This document shows positions 41,624 to 52,800 of a stretch of 64,000 nt of DNA, piece by piece (the first letter of the stretch is position 1; each line of letters starts with the position of its first letter). The DNA comes from Serratia plymuthica (GTDB taxonomy: Bacteria; Pseudomonadota; Gammaproteobacteria; Enterobacterales; Enterobacteriaceae), in assembly GCF_018336935.1 (NCBI RefSeq), contig NZ_CP068771.1, positions 4,154,001 to 4,218,000 on the forward strand, written 5' to 3'. The notes under the pieces were generated by a model. That model did no database searches. It saw only the letters and a program-made list of their open reading frames with translations, and had not been told where the DNA came from. Both the position numbers and the translations under genes were made by a program.

Positions 41624-43036
41624 TCATTCTAGCATGCATGGCGTCAGCGGCCAGTGCTCCAGTGCTAGCTGCGTCTCACCGCTCAAACGCAGCAACGGCT
41701 GCGGGCCAGGGAAGTAGCGTGAGCTCATGACCCCTTCGCCGTGGTTGATAAAAATCTCCACGCTGGAGCTGTCGAACAGCATTTGCAGGTGGGTGACTTC
41801 GCCGCGCCAGTAACGGTGTTCAGGCTGCCCGTTGCGCAGGTTGTTGCGCGTCAGGCGCAGCAAGGCGCCGTCCCAGCTCAGCGTCATCGCATCGCCAAAG
41901 TCGGCGCTGAATGCGCCGTTGGGCGTCAACAGCACTTCGGCACTGTCGACCGGCCAGCCCGGCGCGTTATCCGCGATTCCCTGCCATTGGCTGCCCTCGC
42001 CGCGCAGCCGTTGCAGCTCGCGCGCCGGCTGTTGGTAAAGCTTGCCGTCGTGCAACGACAGCTCGCGCGGGCAGGTCATGGTGTGGATCCAGCCGTATTG
42101 CAATGTCGGGTGACAGGCTTCGTCCTGCTCCGGTACGCCCATCCAGCCGACCAGCAGGCGGCGGCCGTCTTCGGCCAGCGTGGTTTGCGGCGCATAGAAT
42201 TCGAACCCGGCGTCCAGCTCGTGGAATTCGCCATGTTCAAAGCCCGCCTGCCGATAGTCCAGTTTGCCGGTCAGATAGCCCGCCTGGTAAACGTTGAGAT
42301 AACGTTCAGCCTGCGCCGCCAGCCCCTGCGGGCAACAAATCAATACCTCGGTTCCTGCCAGCGTGAACAGGTCCGGGCATTCCCACATATAACCGAAATC
42401 GCCCATGCCGTTCAGTTGGGATCCGGCAATCTCCCCCAACAGCTGCCAACTGCGCAGATCGGCGGAGCGCAGCAACAGCACCTTGCCGCGATCCTGCAGG
42501 TCACGGGCGCCGAGCACCATGTACCAGCTGTCTTGATGGCGCCAAACCTTGGGATCGCGCACGTGGCCGCTGTAGCCTTCCGGCAGCGGCAGCACCGGGC
42601 CGAGCTTGTCATACCCGCCCTGCGCATTTTCCAGCGCCAGGCACTGGTATGCGGTGCGAGAACCGTCGGGGTATTTTACGTTGCCGGTATACGCCAGCAT
42701 GATTTTGCCGTTTTCCACCACCGCCGAGCCTGAGTAACAGCCGTGGCTGTCGTAACAAGCGCCGGGCACCAGCGCCACCGGCTGATGCTGCCAGTTCAGC
42801 AGGTCCGTCGATTGCCAATGGCCCCAGCATTTGTTGCGGTGATCGCAACCCAGCGGATTCCACTGATAGAACAGGTGATAAACCCCTTTATGCTGAATAA
42901 AACCGTTGGGGTCGTTCAGCAGGCCGACGCTGGGGGCCAGATGCCATGCCGGGCGATGAGGATCGCGCAGCGCCAGCGGCATGCCGTTCATCAGCGCCTG
43001 AACGGCCTGTTTCATCAAATTCAGTTCTTCCATCAT
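41624..43036 (-). CDS. scrB: sucrose-6-phosphate hydrolase ScrB (GH32)
   Basis: The 470-residue invertase hydrolyses sucrose 6-phosphate to glucose 6-phosphate and fructose. The GH32 motifs are in order: VGLLNDPNGF with the nucleophile Asp near residue 42, HVRDPKVW, and WECPDLF with the acid/base Glu. It starts by ATGATGA overlap with the scrA stop (43033-43036), indicating translational coupling. Fructose then passes to ScrK. Confidence 0.95.
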   Translation of the reverse strand: MMEELNLMKQAVQALMNGMPLALRDPHRPAWHLAPSVGLLNDPNGFIQHKGVYHLFYQWNPLGCDHRNKCWGHWQSTDLLNWQHQPVALVPGACYDSHGCYSGSAVVENGKIMLAYTGNVKYPDGSRTAYQCLALENAQGGYDKLGPVLPLPEGYSGHVRDPKVWRHQDSWYMVLGARDLQDRGKVLLLRSADLRSWQLLGEIAGSQLNGMGDFGYMWECPDLFTLAGTEVLICCPQGLAAQAERYLNVYQAGYLTGKLDYRQAGFEHGEFHELDAGFEFYAPQTTLAEDGRRLLVGWMGVPEQDEACHPTLQYGWIHTMTCPRELSLHDGKLYQQPARELQRLRGEGSQWQGIADNAPGWPVDSAEVLLTPNGAFSADFGDAMTLSWDGALLRLTRNNLRNGQPEHRYWRGEVTHLQMLFDSSSVEIFINHGEGVMSSRYFPGPQPLLRLSGETQLALEHWPLTPCMLE

Positions 43037-44403
43037 TCACTGTCCGTTTTGTATTTCAGCAGCAGCGAGAGCGTAAAGGCGCTGCCGAAGGCGATAACCA
43101 GACCAATGATATAGCTCAGCAGCGAGCTGGCCTGCACGATCGCCAGCCCCGGGATCGCCGTCAGCCCGACGGCGTTCATGCCGACGTGATTGGCCACCAC
43201 CCAGGCACCGCCGAGCGCACCGCCCGCCAGCGCCGCCAGGAAGGGCTTCACAAAGCGCAGGTTGATACCGAACAGCGCCGCCTCGGTAATGCCGAGCATG
43301 GCGGAAAAGGCCGAAGGCACCGCAATGGCTTTAATCTTGGCGTCGCGGGTTTTGAAATACACCGCCAGGCAAGCGCCGCCCTGAGCGATATTGGCCATCG
43401 ACCAGATCGGCAGCAGGAAGTTAACGCCGATTTTCGGGTTGCCGAGCAGCCCGGCCTCGACGGCGTGGAAGCTGTGGTGAATGCCGGTGATGACGATGGC
43501 GGAATACAGGCCGCCGAACAGGAACCCGGCGAACCAACCGGCGTGGGCAATCAGCGTGCTGAGCACGAAGGAGATGCCGTCACCCAATGCGCGCCCGGCG
43601 GGGCCGATAAACAGCATGGCGACGAAGCCGGAGATCACCACCGTCAGGAATGGCGTCAGGATCAGGTCCAGCGCGTTGGGGATCACTCTGCGCAGCTGTT
43701 TTTCCAGCACGCTCATAAACCACACCGTCAGCAGCACCGGGAACACCGTACCCTGATAGCCGATCATGGCGATCTCGAGCCCGAAGAAATTCATGGTGTG
43801 GAAACCGCCGGCGACGCCCCAGGCGTTGGTCAGCGCCGGGTGGGTCAGAATGCCGCCCAGCGTGGCGCCCAGATAAGGGTTGCCGCCGAATTCGCGCGCG
43901 GCGGTGAAGCCGATCAGGATAGGCAAGATGATAAACGCCGCCGAGCTGAACATGTCCAGCATCACGAACAGCGCGCTGTGGGCGTCGGCCCAGCCGTAGG
44001 TTTTCACCATACCGAGCAGGCCCATCAGCAGGCCGGAGGCGACGATAGCCGGAATGATCGGCACAAAGATGTTCGACAGCAAACGGGCGATACGTTGCAG
44101 CGGGTTGAGTTTTTTCGCCGCGATGTCGGCGGCTTCAGACTTGCTGGATTCGCTGACGCCCGCCGCCTTGATAAATTCCGCATGCACCTTGTTGACCAGC
44201 CCGGTGCCGAAAATCACCTGGATCTGCCCGGCGTTGCTGAAGCAGCCCTTCACCCCGTCAAGTTTGCCGATTGCGGCTTTATCCACCTTGCTGTCATCCA
44301 CCAGCACCAGCCGCAGGCGGGTGGCGCAGTGGGCGGCGCTGGCGATGTTCTCTTTGCCGCCGAGCAGCGGCAAAAGCGCATTGGCGGTTGCGGTAATGTC
44401 CAT
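43033..44403 (-). CDS. scrA: sucrose-specific PTS EIIBC component ScrA
   Basis: The 456-residue protein joins an EIIB domain at the N-terminus (phospho-cysteine in AAHCATRLRL, near residue 26) to a membrane EIIC domain with many hydrophobic segments (for example IFVPIIPAIVASGLLMGLLG). It imports sucrose as sucrose 6-phosphate. There is no fused EIIA, so it must use EIIA-Glc, as known for ScrA. The ATG at 44403 follows AAGGGAG; an upstream in-frame start would add nine residues. It lies between scrY and scrB. Confidence 0.94.
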   Translation of the reverse strand: MDITATANALLPLLGGKENIASAAHCATRLRLVLVDDSKVDKAAIGKLDGVKGCFSNAGQIQVIFGTGLVNKVHAEFIKAAGVSESSKSEAADIAAKKLNPLQRIARLLSNIFVPIIPAIVASGLLMGLLGMVKTYGWADAHSALFVMLDMFSSAAFIILPILIGFTAAREFGGNPYLGATLGGILTHPALTNAWGVAGGFHTMNFFGLEIAMIGYQGTVFPVLLTVWFMSVLEKQLRRVIPNALDLILTPFLTVVISGFVAMLFIGPAGRALGDGISFVLSTLIAHAGWFAGFLFGGLYSAIVITGIHHSFHAVEAGLLGNPKIGVNFLLPIWSMANIAQGGACLAVYFKTRDAKIKAIAVPSAFSAMLGITEAALFGINLRFVKPFLAALAGGALGGAWVVANHVGMNAVGLTAIPGLAIVQASSLLSYIIGLVIAFGSAFTLSLLLKYKTDSE

Positions 44404-44470
44404 GTTTTCTCCCTTATAAATCAAAAACACCGCCGCGGCTTTCCGCGGCGGAAATTATCTCCAGCCTGCG

Positions 44471-45880
44471 TCAGAAGAAGTACTTGAATCTGGCGCGCAC
44501 GCCGTAGCGCTGGTCGTTATTGGCGTTGGCTATTTTGTTATCGGCATTGGCTTCCAGCATCGAGACGTAGGCCCCGAGGTACAAATTGAAGTTCTTCATA
44601 TTCATGATGTTAGGAATCTGATACGAAGTATGGATAGTGTGAATGTCATACTTGCCCGGTTCACTGAGCGGGTTATCGATGTTGGCCGCCATTCCGGCAG
44701 TGTTGAACTCTTTGATGTCGTTGTGGGCGTAGATATACCCCACTTCGAAGCGGCGCCACAGCACGTTGATGCCGGTGGTGAAGTCTTTTTCGCCCGACGC
44801 GTCCAGATAGGCGGTACTCAGGTTGGCGACTACACCGTTGTCCGGATTGGCGGCGGTATTGTTCCAGGTCATGGTCATGCCATAGCCGTTACGTTTGGAC
44901 TGGTCGACGAATTCACCCTGATTGTCCTGATAACCATAGGCATTGTTGACCACGTTGCTTTCCATCGCCACTGCCGCACTGAGCTGGTCTTTCTTCCAGG
45001 CGATAACCGGCCGCAGATAGGCCACGTTTTTCTTATTATCCAGGCTGTTGCCATGGTAGGCCTTGTCCTGGAACAGCGAAGAACCGTCTTCCACCAGCGT
45101 GTTGAGCTCGAAGTAGAAGTCGCCGGCGTATTTGCTCAGCATCAGGTTGCCGCCGCTGCTGCTGCGGCCACGGCCTTCTTTCATCATGTAGATATAGCCG
45201 AAGCCATCGGCATACAGATCGTTGGCGGTATTGCCGGAATACTGGATGAAGGTGTCCTGATTGAGCGGGAACATATCGTAGGCTTCAAAGCGCCCGATTT
45301 TGGTCTGCCAGTTCTTTTCGTTGCCGAAGAAGAAGGCGGCATCATCAAGGTTCATTTTACCGGTCATGTCGGCCAGCGGTTGTACGCTGAAACCGGAGAA
45401 GTTGCCGTCCTGGTTGCGGCGGTAACCGTCCACGCCGACCAGAATGCGGCCGTTGATATCCCAACGCTCTTTGTTGCCGGGTTTCCAGTCCTTGTTGTTG
45501 CTGGTTTTCAACGAGGTGAGCTGGCCGCTGCGGCTGGCGCCGTCGAGGTTGAACTCGACGTCGCCATACAGTTTCAGATCGTCAAAACCGTTCAACTTCA
45601 GGCTGGAAGCCGGTGCGGCCTTGGTTTCCAGCGTCGCGGTACGCTGCGCAACCTGTACGGTTTGCCGCTCTGTGTTGGCGGTACGCTGTTCCAACTGTTG
45701 CGCGTGACGTTCTGCCGCCGTGGCGCGCGTTTCGGCCTGGGTGGCACGTTGTTCAGCCTGTTGCAGCCGTTGTTCCAGCGCATTCAGGCGTGCTTCGATA
45801 CTGCTGTCGGCGCCAGCCGCCGCCGCAGAGGTGGAAATGAGGAGCCCTGTAGTTACAGCCAAATAGCTAAGTTTTTTCAT
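44471..45880 (-). CDS. scrY: sucrose porin ScrY
   Basis: The 469-residue LamB-family trimeric porin lets sucrose cross the outer membrane. A signal peptide (MKKLSYLAVTTGLLISTSAAAAG) precedes an N-terminal region of about 60 residues rich in Q, E, R, A and T (ARLNALEQRLQQAEQRATQA and onward) that should form a periplasmic coiled coil, as in ScrY. The beta-barrel domain begins near KLNGFDDLKLYGDVEF and ends in the aromatic YGVRARFKYFF. The coiled coil shows repeated RAT/ERxT units. It follows scrK in the operon by 190 bases. Confidence 0.93.
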   Translation of the reverse strand: MKKLSYLAVTTGLLISTSAAAAGADSSIEARLNALEQRLQQAEQRATQAETRATAAERHAQQLEQRTANTERQTVQVAQRTATLETKAAPASSLKLNGFDDLKLYGDVEFNLDGASRSGQLTSLKTSNNKDWKPGNKERWDINGRILVGVDGYRRNQDGNFSGFSVQPLADMTGKMNLDDAAFFFGNEKNWQTKIGRFEAYDMFPLNQDTFIQYSGNTANDLYADGFGYIYMMKEGRGRSSSGGNLMLSKYAGDFYFELNTLVEDGSSLFQDKAYHGNSLDNKKNVAYLRPVIAWKKDQLSAAVAMESNVVNNAYGYQDNQGEFVDQSKRNGYGMTMTWNNTAANPDNGVVANLSTAYLDASGEKDFTTGINVLWRRFEVGYIYAHNDIKEFNTAGMAANIDNPLSEPGKYDIHTIHTSYQIPNIMNMKNFNLYLGAYVSMLEANADNKIANANNDQRYGVRARFKYFF

Positions 45881-45923
45881 GGTTCTCTATCATCCGGGTA
45901 AAGTTGTTATTGTTTTTTGCTAA

Positions 45924-45998
45924 ATTGCTAAACCGGTTTTTCAGGATGAAAGATAAAGAGTTGAAGGGCGGCTGGCAATCAAGTTTGCTAACCCGATT
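45924..45998. promoter_or_regulatory. ScrR operators upstream of scrY
   Basis: ATTGCTAAACCGGTTT (45924-45939) is the primary site, and the related TTGCTAACCCGATT (45985-45998) matches 12 of 14 bases, 60 bases away. The same 15-base core occurs upstream of scrK. Paired sites suggest repression by looping, as is common for LacI-family proteins. Confidence 0.7.
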
Positions 45999-46005
45999 CA
46001 GCTAT

Positions 46006-46021
46006 TGTGATCGAGTGCGCA
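46006..46021. promoter_or_regulatory. candidate CRP site upstream of scrY
   Basis: TGTGATCGAGTGCGCA matches the left CRP half TGTGA and three of five bases of the right half TCACA with the required 6-base spacer. Catabolite control of scrYAB is known elsewhere; this match is moderate. Confidence 0.45.
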
Positions 46022-46070
46022 AATTCGGCCCGGCAGGAGAAAACGGTGAGCCTGGCCCACCGTTATGGAC

Positions 46071-47000
46071 TTAGCGCTGAAGGAAATTTTTTAACTGTTC
46101 GGAGGTCGGCAGAGCGGTCATGGCGCCTTTGGCGGTGGTAGCCAGGGCACCGCAGGATTGGGCCTGAGCGATCACCGACGGCCACTGTTCATCCTGTGGC
46201 AGCTCGCCGAGCTGCGCCAACGCAGCCAGCAGACCGGCGACAAAAGCGTCGCCCGCGCCCGTGGTGTCGACCGGGACAATCGAGGGGGCGCGGAAATGGC
46301 GGATCTGTTTGCCGTCATGCACGCACACGCCATCGCCGCCCAGCGTTACCAGCAGCAAACGCAGCGGATAGCGTTGCATCATCCAGTCGATGGCGCTCTC
46401 CAGTTCACCGATACTGCTGATAAAACTCAATTCTTCCTGCGAGATTTTGACCACGTGCGCCAGCATCAGTGCCTTTTGCAGGCAGGGGCGCAGGGCTTCA
46501 GGCTGGTGCCAGACGTCTTCGCGAATATTCGGATCAAAACTCACCCAGCCGCCGGCCGCCCGGATGTTCTCCATCGCGGTAAAGGTGGTGCTGCGGCTGG
46601 GCTCTTGCGACAGGGCGATAGAGCAAACGTGCAGCCACTCATCCGCTTTGAAATCAGGCAGATCTTCAGGTTGCAGGAACAAATCGGCGCTGGGGGTAAC
46701 CATGAAAGTGAAGGTACGTTCGCCAAGCAGATCGAGATCCACCACCACGGTAGAGGTGTGATAAGTGTCGTCCTGCGTCATGTGGCGGATATCCACCTGC
46801 TCTTCATGCAGCACCTGCTGCAGGAAAGTACCGAACCCGTCTTTGCCAACCCGGCCGATAAAGGCGCTGTCGCCACCCAGGCGGGCGATACCGACCGCGA
46901 CGTTGGCGGGCGCGCCGCCGGGGCATTTTAGGTAACTGTTTGAATTTTCAGGAACGAGGTCGACTACAGCGTCACCCAGCACCCATACGCGATTTCCCAT
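46071..47000 (-). CDS. scrK: fructokinase ScrK
   Basis: The 309-residue PfkB-family kinase phosphorylates the fructose released by ScrB to fructose 6-phosphate. The signatures are CPGGAPANVAVGIARLGG near residues 27-44 and VDTTGAGDAFVAGLL near residue 250, with the catalytic aspartate in GAGDAF. The ATG at 47000 follows AGGGGG at 6 bases; the TTG two codons earlier is less likely. It is the first gene of scrK-Y-A-B-R, with a ScrR-type operator 50 bases upstream. Confidence 0.94.
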   Translation of the reverse strand: MGNRVWVLGDAVVDLVPENSNSYLKCPGGAPANVAVGIARLGGDSAFIGRVGKDGFGTFLQQVLHEEQVDIRHMTQDDTYHTSTVVVDLDLLGERTFTFMVTPSADLFLQPEDLPDFKADEWLHVCSIALSQEPSRSTTFTAMENIRAAGGWVSFDPNIREDVWHQPEALRPCLQKALMLAHVVKISQEELSFISSIGELESAIDWMMQRYPLRLLLVTLGGDGVCVHDGKQIRHFRAPSIVPVDTTGAGDAFVAGLLAALAQLGELPQDEQWPSVIAQAQSCGALATTAKGAMTALPTSEQLKNFLQR

Positions 47001-47049
47001 GTACAACCCCCTGTTTTAACCTGTGTCAGATGGCGAGCTAAAATAGAAG

Positions 47050-47064
47050 AACCGGTTTAGCAAT
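47050..47064. promoter_or_regulatory. ScrR operator upstream of scrK
   Basis: AACCGGTTTAGCAAT is the exact reverse complement of the core of the site in front of scrY (ATTGCTAAACCGGTT). It lies 50 bases before the scrK start. Confidence 0.7.
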
Positions 47065-47079
47065 GCAATGAAAGAATCC

Positions 47080-47224
47080 GCAGAGGCCGTAAATCCGGGC
47101 GCCGGAAGAAGGATAGAGGGGTCAGTTTGCGTCTTCTGGAATAAGGGGGGCGGGTTGATAACGCAGCCCTGAGAACCTTAAGTTGCGGCCAGCGATGCTG
47201 CAGCTTGAAATAAGATGAATATAA
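47080..47224. repeat. decayed ERIC-like element
   Basis: GCAGAGGCCGTAAATCC at 47080 resembles the left ERIC part, and GATGCTGCAGCTTGAAATAAG near 47195 resembles the right end. The central arm is replaced by unrelated sequence. The match is judged by eye and is weak. Confidence 0.4.
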
Positions 47225-47612
47225 TTAAAGGTGGGAGGTGAATTAATAATAATATCGTTCATCACGGTGATTAATTCACGAAAAAATGCGCTTGAAATAG
47301 GAAATGTCTTAAATTATGGCTATTGCCTGGCAATAATTACTCATGATGAATAATTGCATTATTGGCATGCAATTATTCCTAATTATTTTTAGTGGGTATT
47401 TTTGTTGGTTCATTATTTGTTTAATATAAACATATAGTTATATTAATTTACAGCATAATGGCGCTAACCTCTTGGATTATTCATTCTGCGTATTTGTTAT
47501 CCGGCGCCCATTATTGGCAAAAATAGAGTTGATCCCGTGCTATTCACGCGCATAATGTTCGCGTTTACTTACAATTCTTATCTTTTATTTGTCCTTCGAC
47601 AGGGAAAACGTC

Positions 47613-49328
47613 ATGCGCCTCTCTGCTTACTCTTCGCTCAGCCTTGCTGTGCGCAAGGGTTTTATTCCATTGGCTTCCGTTGTCTTGCCGCTGTTTATAT
47701 TCAATCAATCGGTTCTGGCGGCAGCGCCAAATGGCGATCAACTGATCATACAGCAGCAGCGGCAAAAAGCGCTGGAACAACAGCTGACGCCCCCGACGCC
47801 GGATGTGCGGCTGTCGCCGCCTTCGTCCGGTTTTGGCCGCATTGCGTTCCCGCAGGAAAAACCCTGCTTCCCTATCGAACAGGTCGTTCTGACCGGCCAG
47901 GACAAACTCCCGCATTGGCTGCCGTTGCAGAGCATTGCCAATCAGGCGCAGGGCCAATGCCTGGGCGGGCAGGGCATCAACCTGTTGATGAGCACCCTGC
48001 AAAACCGGCTGGTGGATAGCGGTTATATCACCACCCGCGTGCTGGCGCCGACGCAGGATCTGAAAAGCGGCAAACTGCGGCTGGTGGTGGTGCCCGGCTA
48101 TGTGCGCCAGGTAAAACTGACGCCGGACAGCGGCCGCTACATTCAACCTTACAGTAGCTTCCCGGCCCACGCGGGCAACCTGCTGGACTTGCGCGATATC
48201 GAGCAGGGGCTGGAAAATCTGCAGCGCCTGCCGACGGTGCAGGCCAATATGGAAATCATCCCCGGCGAACAGCCCGGCGAAAGCGATATCGCCCTGAGTT
48301 GGAAGCAAGAACGCATGTGGCGCGTGGGCGCGTCACTCGACGACTCCGGCACCAAGAGCACCGGCCGCTATCAGGGCGGCCTGACGCTGTCGCTGGATAA
48401 CCCATTCTCGCTCAGCGATCTGTTCTATATCTCCGGCACCACCGACCTGCAAAACCAGGGCGGCAGAGGCACCAAAAACATCACCGGCCATTATTCGGTG
48501 CCGTTCGGCTACTGGATGGCCGGTGTGACCGCCAATAGCTATGACTATCACCAGACCATCGCCGGCCAGAATCAGGATTACCGCTACAGCGGCAAGAGCA
48601 AGAACCTGGATTTCCAGCTCAGCCGGGTGCTGCACCGTAACGGTAGCCAGAAAACCACGCTGACCTATGATGTGCTGGCACGCGAATCCAGCAACTACAT
48701 CAACGATACCGAAGTGGAAGTGCAGCGCCGCCGCACCTCCGGCTGGCGGCTGGGCTTGCAGCACCGTCATTACATCCAGCAGGCCACGCTGGACGCCGGC
48801 GTCAGCTATCAGCGCGGCACCCGCTGGTTCGGCGCATTGCCTGCGCCGGAAGAGACCTTTGGCGAAGCGACGGCGCTCAGCAAAATTCTTCAGCTCAACG
48901 CCCAGCTTGACGTGCCGTTCAGCCTGTTCAGCCAGGATTTCCACTACAACGTGCAGTACCAGCGCCAGATCAGCGATACCCCACTGACGCCGCAGGATCA
49001 GTTTGCTATCGGCAACCGCTGGACGGTGCGCGGCTTTGACGGCGAACGTACCCTGAACGCCAACCACGGCTGGTTCGTGCGCAACGATCTGGCCTGGCGC
49101 ACGCCGCTGCCGGGGCAAGAACTGTATCTGGGGGCCGACTATGGCGAAGTGGGCGGTTACGGCAGCGAATACCTGGCCGGGCAACACCTGGCGGGTGGGG
49201 TGGTCGGCCTGCGCGGTTACGCCTTCAAGGTGGGTTACGACCTGTTCGCCGGTGTGCCGTTCTCCAAACCGGACGGCTTCAGCACCAGCCCGGTGACGCT
49301 GGGCTTTAACCTGAGCTGGAACTACTGA
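47613..49328 (+). CDS. cdiB: CdiB, TpsB outer-membrane transporter of CdiA
   Basis: The 571-residue protein is a two-partner-secretion transporter of the FhaC/ShlB/HecB family. A signal peptide (about 1-38, ending SVLAAAP) is followed by an N-terminal plug helix rich in Q, two POTRA domains (about 85-230; [26 protein letters not shown]) and a 16-strand barrel (about 240-571) ending in an aromatic FNLSWNY. The [10 protein letters not shown] motif is the conserved barrel-interior loop of the Omp85 superfamily. It exports CdiA. The ATG at 47613 has AGGGA upstream. It is followed by the acyltransferase and cdiA, so cdiB-C-A-I is one unit. Confidence 0.93.
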   Translation: MRLSAYSSLSLAVRKGFIPLASVVLPLFIFNQSVLAAAPNGDQLIIQQQRQKALEQQLTPPTPDVRLSPPSSGFGRIAFPQEKPCFPIEQVVLTGQDKLPHWLPLQSIANQAQGQCLGGQGINLLMSTLQNRLVDSGYITTRVLAPTQDLKSGKLRLVVVPGYVRQVKLTPDSGRYIQPYSSFPAHAGNLLDLRDIEQGLENLQRLPTVQANMEIIPGEQPGESDIALSWKQERMWRVGASLDDSGTKSTGRYQGGLTLSLDNPFSLSDLFYISGTTDLQNQGGRGTKNITGHYSVPFGYWMAGVTANSYDYHQTIAGQNQDYRYSGKSKNLDFQLSRVLHRNGSQKTTLTYDVLARESSNYINDTEVEVQRRRTSGWRLGLQHRHYIQQATLDAGVSYQRGTRWFGALPAPEETFGEATALSKILQLNAQLDVPFSLFSQDFHYNVQYQRQISDTPLTPQDQFAIGNRWTVRGFDGERTLNANHGWFVRNDLAWRTPLPGQELYLGADYGEVGGYGSEYLAGQHLAGGVVGLRGYAFKVGYDLFAGVPFSKPDGFSTSPVTLGFNLSWNY

Positions 49329-49338
49329 GGGAACGACG

Positions 49339-49869
49339 ATGCGCATAGGTGACTACGATATTCGAGCGCCGCTGATCCTTGGCGGCGATGACAGCGAGGC
49401 GGAAGCCTTCGGCGCGGCGGTTTGGCTGTGGATGCATTCGCCGATGCACCGCGATGCGCCGTTGCACACCCTGCCGATGCTGCTGCTGCCGATCATCAAG
49501 CGGCAGCAATATGTGCTGGCCTCGTACCAAAATCAGCCGGTGTTTTTCCTCAGCTGGGCCGGGATGAATCAAGAGGCCGAGGCGCGTTATCTCACGCAAC
49601 CGGCGATAAATATGCAGGAAAACGACTGGAACAGCGGCGATCGCCTGTGGTTCTGCGACTGGATCGCCCCGTTCGGCCACACGCGGGAAATGCGCAATCT
49701 GATCGCCCGGGATATTTTCCCGCAATTCTGCGTACGGGCGCTGTACCACCGCGGGGCGCAGCGCGGCAAACGCGTCGTGAACTTTAAAGGCGCGCAGGTC
49801 AGCCACCAGCAAGCGCAGCAATGGTGGGCGAACCACCCGTTAGCCGTCGAGCCGTCGGACATTCAATAA
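49339..49869 (+). CDS. cdiC: CdiC-type toxin-activating lysine acyltransferase
   Basis: The 176-residue protein matches the HlyC/RtxC family, which moves acyl chains from acyl-ACP to lysines of a protein toxin. Family features are the N-terminal helix GAAVWLWMHSP with the catalytic-type histidine region, then FFLSWAGMNQEAEARYL, and DWIAPFGHTREM followed by IFPQFCVRALYH. It begins 10 bases after cdiB and ends 10 bases before cdiA. In class IV CDI systems, CdiC is known to lipidate CdiA in its receptor-binding region and so promote target-cell recognition. I infer the same here. Most CDI loci of the enterobacterial class I type lack this gene. Confidence 0.88.
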   Translation: MRIGDYDIRAPLILGGDDSEAEAFGAAVWLWMHSPMHRDAPLHTLPMLLLPIIKRQQYVLASYQNQPVFFLSWAGMNQEAEARYLTQPAINMQENDWNSGDRLWFCDWIAPFGHTREMRNLIARDIFPQFCVRALYHRGAQRGKRVVNFKGAQVSHQQAQQWWANHPLAVEPSDIQ

Positions 49870-49879
49870 GGACATTGCC

Positions 49880-52800
49880 ATGAACAAGAACCTGTACCGT
49901 ATCGTTTTCAACAAAGCGCGTGGCATGCTGATGGTGGTGGCGGATATCGCCCGCTCCGGCCGCGCCGGATCCGCACGTTCGCCTGGCCTGGGCCATACCC
50001 TGAGCCAGTGCATCGGCAAGATGAGCGCCGTCAGCTTCAGCCTGTTATTGGCGCTGGGCGCGATACAGCCGGTGCAGGCGGCCATTGTCGCCGACCGCAA
50101 CGCGCCGGGCGGCCAGCAGCCGACCATCGTCAACAGCGCCAACGGTACGCCGCAGGTCAATATCCAGACGCCGAGCGCCGGTGGGGTTTCCCGCAATACT
50201 TACAGCCAGTTCGACGTCGACAAGCAGGGCGCGATCCTCAACAACTCGCACAAAATGACCCGGACCCAGCAGGGCGGCTGGGTCGATGGCAACCCATGGC
50301 TGGCGAAAGGCGAAGCCAAGGTGATCCTCAACGAGGTCAATTCCCGCGATCCCAGCCGCCTGAACGGCTATATCGAGGTCGCCGGCCAGCGTGCGCAGGT
50401 GGTGATCGCCAACCCTTCCGGCATTACCTGTAATGGCTGCGGCTTTATCAACGCCAACCGCGCCACGCTGACCACCGGCCAGGCGCAGATGAACAACGGC
50501 AATCTGACCGGTTTCAACGTCGAGCGCGGCGAAGTGGTGGTGGAAGGCGCCGGTATGGACAGTTCGCGTCAGGATTACACCGAGATCATCGCCCGTTCGA
50601 CGAAGATCAACGCCGGGCTGTGGGCCAACGATTTGAAAGTCACCACCGGGCGCAACAAGGTGGATGCGGCGCATCAGCAGATCGAAAAGCAGGGCGACGA
50701 TCCGGCCACCCGCCCGCAGCTGGCGGTGGACGTGGCCAAGCTGGGCGGCATGTACGCCGGCAAGATCCGCATGATCGGCACCGAAACCGGCGTCGGGGTG
50801 CGCAACGCCGGTAATATCGGCGCGCAGGCCGGCAGCGTGGTGGTGACCGCCGACGGCCGCATCGAAAACAGCGGCGCCATCAGCAGCGGCGGCGATATGG
50901 CGATGGCTTCGAAACAGGGCATCAGCAACAGCGGTTCGCTGTTCGCTGCGGGCAATGCCGCCGTCACCAGCGAGGGCGAGGTGCAAAACAGCGGCTCCAT
51001 CGCCGCGCGAAATAACGTACAGGTTCAGGCCGCCAGCCTGAACAGCAGCAAAGGCAGCACCCTGGCGGCAGGCGTGCAGCAGGACGGCAAACTGGGCGGC
51101 AGCGGCGAACTGGCGTTGACCGCCGGCGGCAAACTGACCGCGCAGGGCCAGAATCTGGCGGCGGGCAACCTGCGCGCCAGCGGGCAAGGCATGGACATCA
51201 GCGGCAGCCGTACCGCCGGCGCCAATGTAACGCTGAACGCCGGGCAGGGCGACCTGACGGCGGCCAACGCGCAGGTTGAGGCGGCGCAGCAACTGACCGC
51301 CGACACCGGCAAACGGCTGAGCAACGACGGCGGCAAGCTGACGGCGAACAAACTGGCGCTGAACGCGCAGGATCTCTCCAACCGCAAGGGCGAGATCGCT
51401 CAGCTTGGCGAAGACGATCTGGCCCTGAATCAGCAGGGTACGCTTGATAACGGCGGCGGCCGCATCGCCAGCAACGGCAATAACCTGACGCTGAACGCCG
51501 GGGCGATCGACAACCAGAGCGGGCAGATTATCCATGCCGGCAAAGGCACGCTGGCGGTAAGTACCGGCCGGCTGCAAGGGGATAACGGCAAGCTGTTGTC
51601 CAACGGGCAGCTCTCGATGCAGGGCGGCGATTACGTGCTGGATGGCGGCACTACGTCGGCGCAACGGATCGCCATGGATGCCGGCAGCCTGTCCAACCGC
51701 AACGGCCAATGGGTGCAGAGCGGCAACGGCGACATGCGTATCAGCACCCGTAAGGGTATCGACAATCAGGGCGGCCAACTGGCGGCCAACGGCAATGTGG
51801 TCTTGAACGCCGCACAGCTGAACAACCAAAACGGCAAAGTGATCGCCGCGCAGGACGGAAGCCTGAATGCGCAGATTGGCGGCACCCTCGACAACCGGCA
51901 GGGCCAACTGGCCGCGAGCGGCAATACGCGCTTACGGGCGGATAAACTGGATAACCGCAAGGGCCTGGTTTCCGCCGCTACCGGCAACAGTGAGGTAACG
52001 ACCCATCAGGCGCTGGATAACCGCAGCGGCCGTATCGAAGCCAAACAGGGGCTGCAACTGAGCGGCGCCGGGCTGGAAAACCAGGGTGGGCAAGTGGTTG
52101 GCGGCGCCATTTCTCTGGCTCTGGGCAACGGCGCATTGAACAACCAACAGGGTGCTATCGCCGCCGCGGGCGATCTGCGCCTGAATGGCGGGGCGCTGAC
52201 CAATGACGGCGGCCTGCTGCAATCCGCCGGTGACATGCGCCTCGACACCCAGGGCGCCGCGTTGAGCAACCGCCTGAGTGGCGAAACCGGCGGCATTCTC
52301 AGCCAGGGGGCGCTGTCGATCCACAGCGGCGCGCTGGACAATAGCCAGGGCATGCTGGTGGGGGGCGGTGCCACCGAACTGTTCACCGGCCGGCTGGATA
52401 ACAGCAAGGGTACGCTGGTTGGCAAGCAGCAGTTGAACATCGACAGCCTGGCATTGACCAATGACGGCGGCCTGTTGCAGGCCGGCGGAGACGCGACTAT
52501 CGATACTCATGGCCAGGCATTGACCAACCGCGACAGCGGCAAAAATGGCGGCATCAGCAGCCTGGGCAAACTGAACATCGCCGGCGGTGAGGTGGATAAC
52601 CAAAGCGGCTTTATCGCCAGCTCGGGCGACCTGCAACTGAGTGGCAGCCAACTGGATAACCGCCACGGCACGCTGGCTTCCGAAAAACAGCTGTCGGCGA
52701 CCGCCGGGGCGATCAATAACCAGGGCGGGGCGATCAAATCCGGCCGGGACATGGCGCTGAACGCCAAAGAACTGCTGGATAACAGCAATCTGGGGGTGAT

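Larger units (their letters stand above)
47001..47612. other. scrK/cdiB intergenic region, AT-rich
   Basis: This 612-base gap separates two divergent units. The scrK side holds the ScrR operator (47050-47064) and a decayed ERIC-like segment (47080-47224). The portion from about 47220 to 47590 is distinctly AT-rich for this genome, with runs such as TTAATATAAACATATAG, and should hold the cdiB promoter. Such AT-rich DNA in front of an acquired locus is a typical H-NS target, which is inference. No credible gene is seen. Confidence 0.65.
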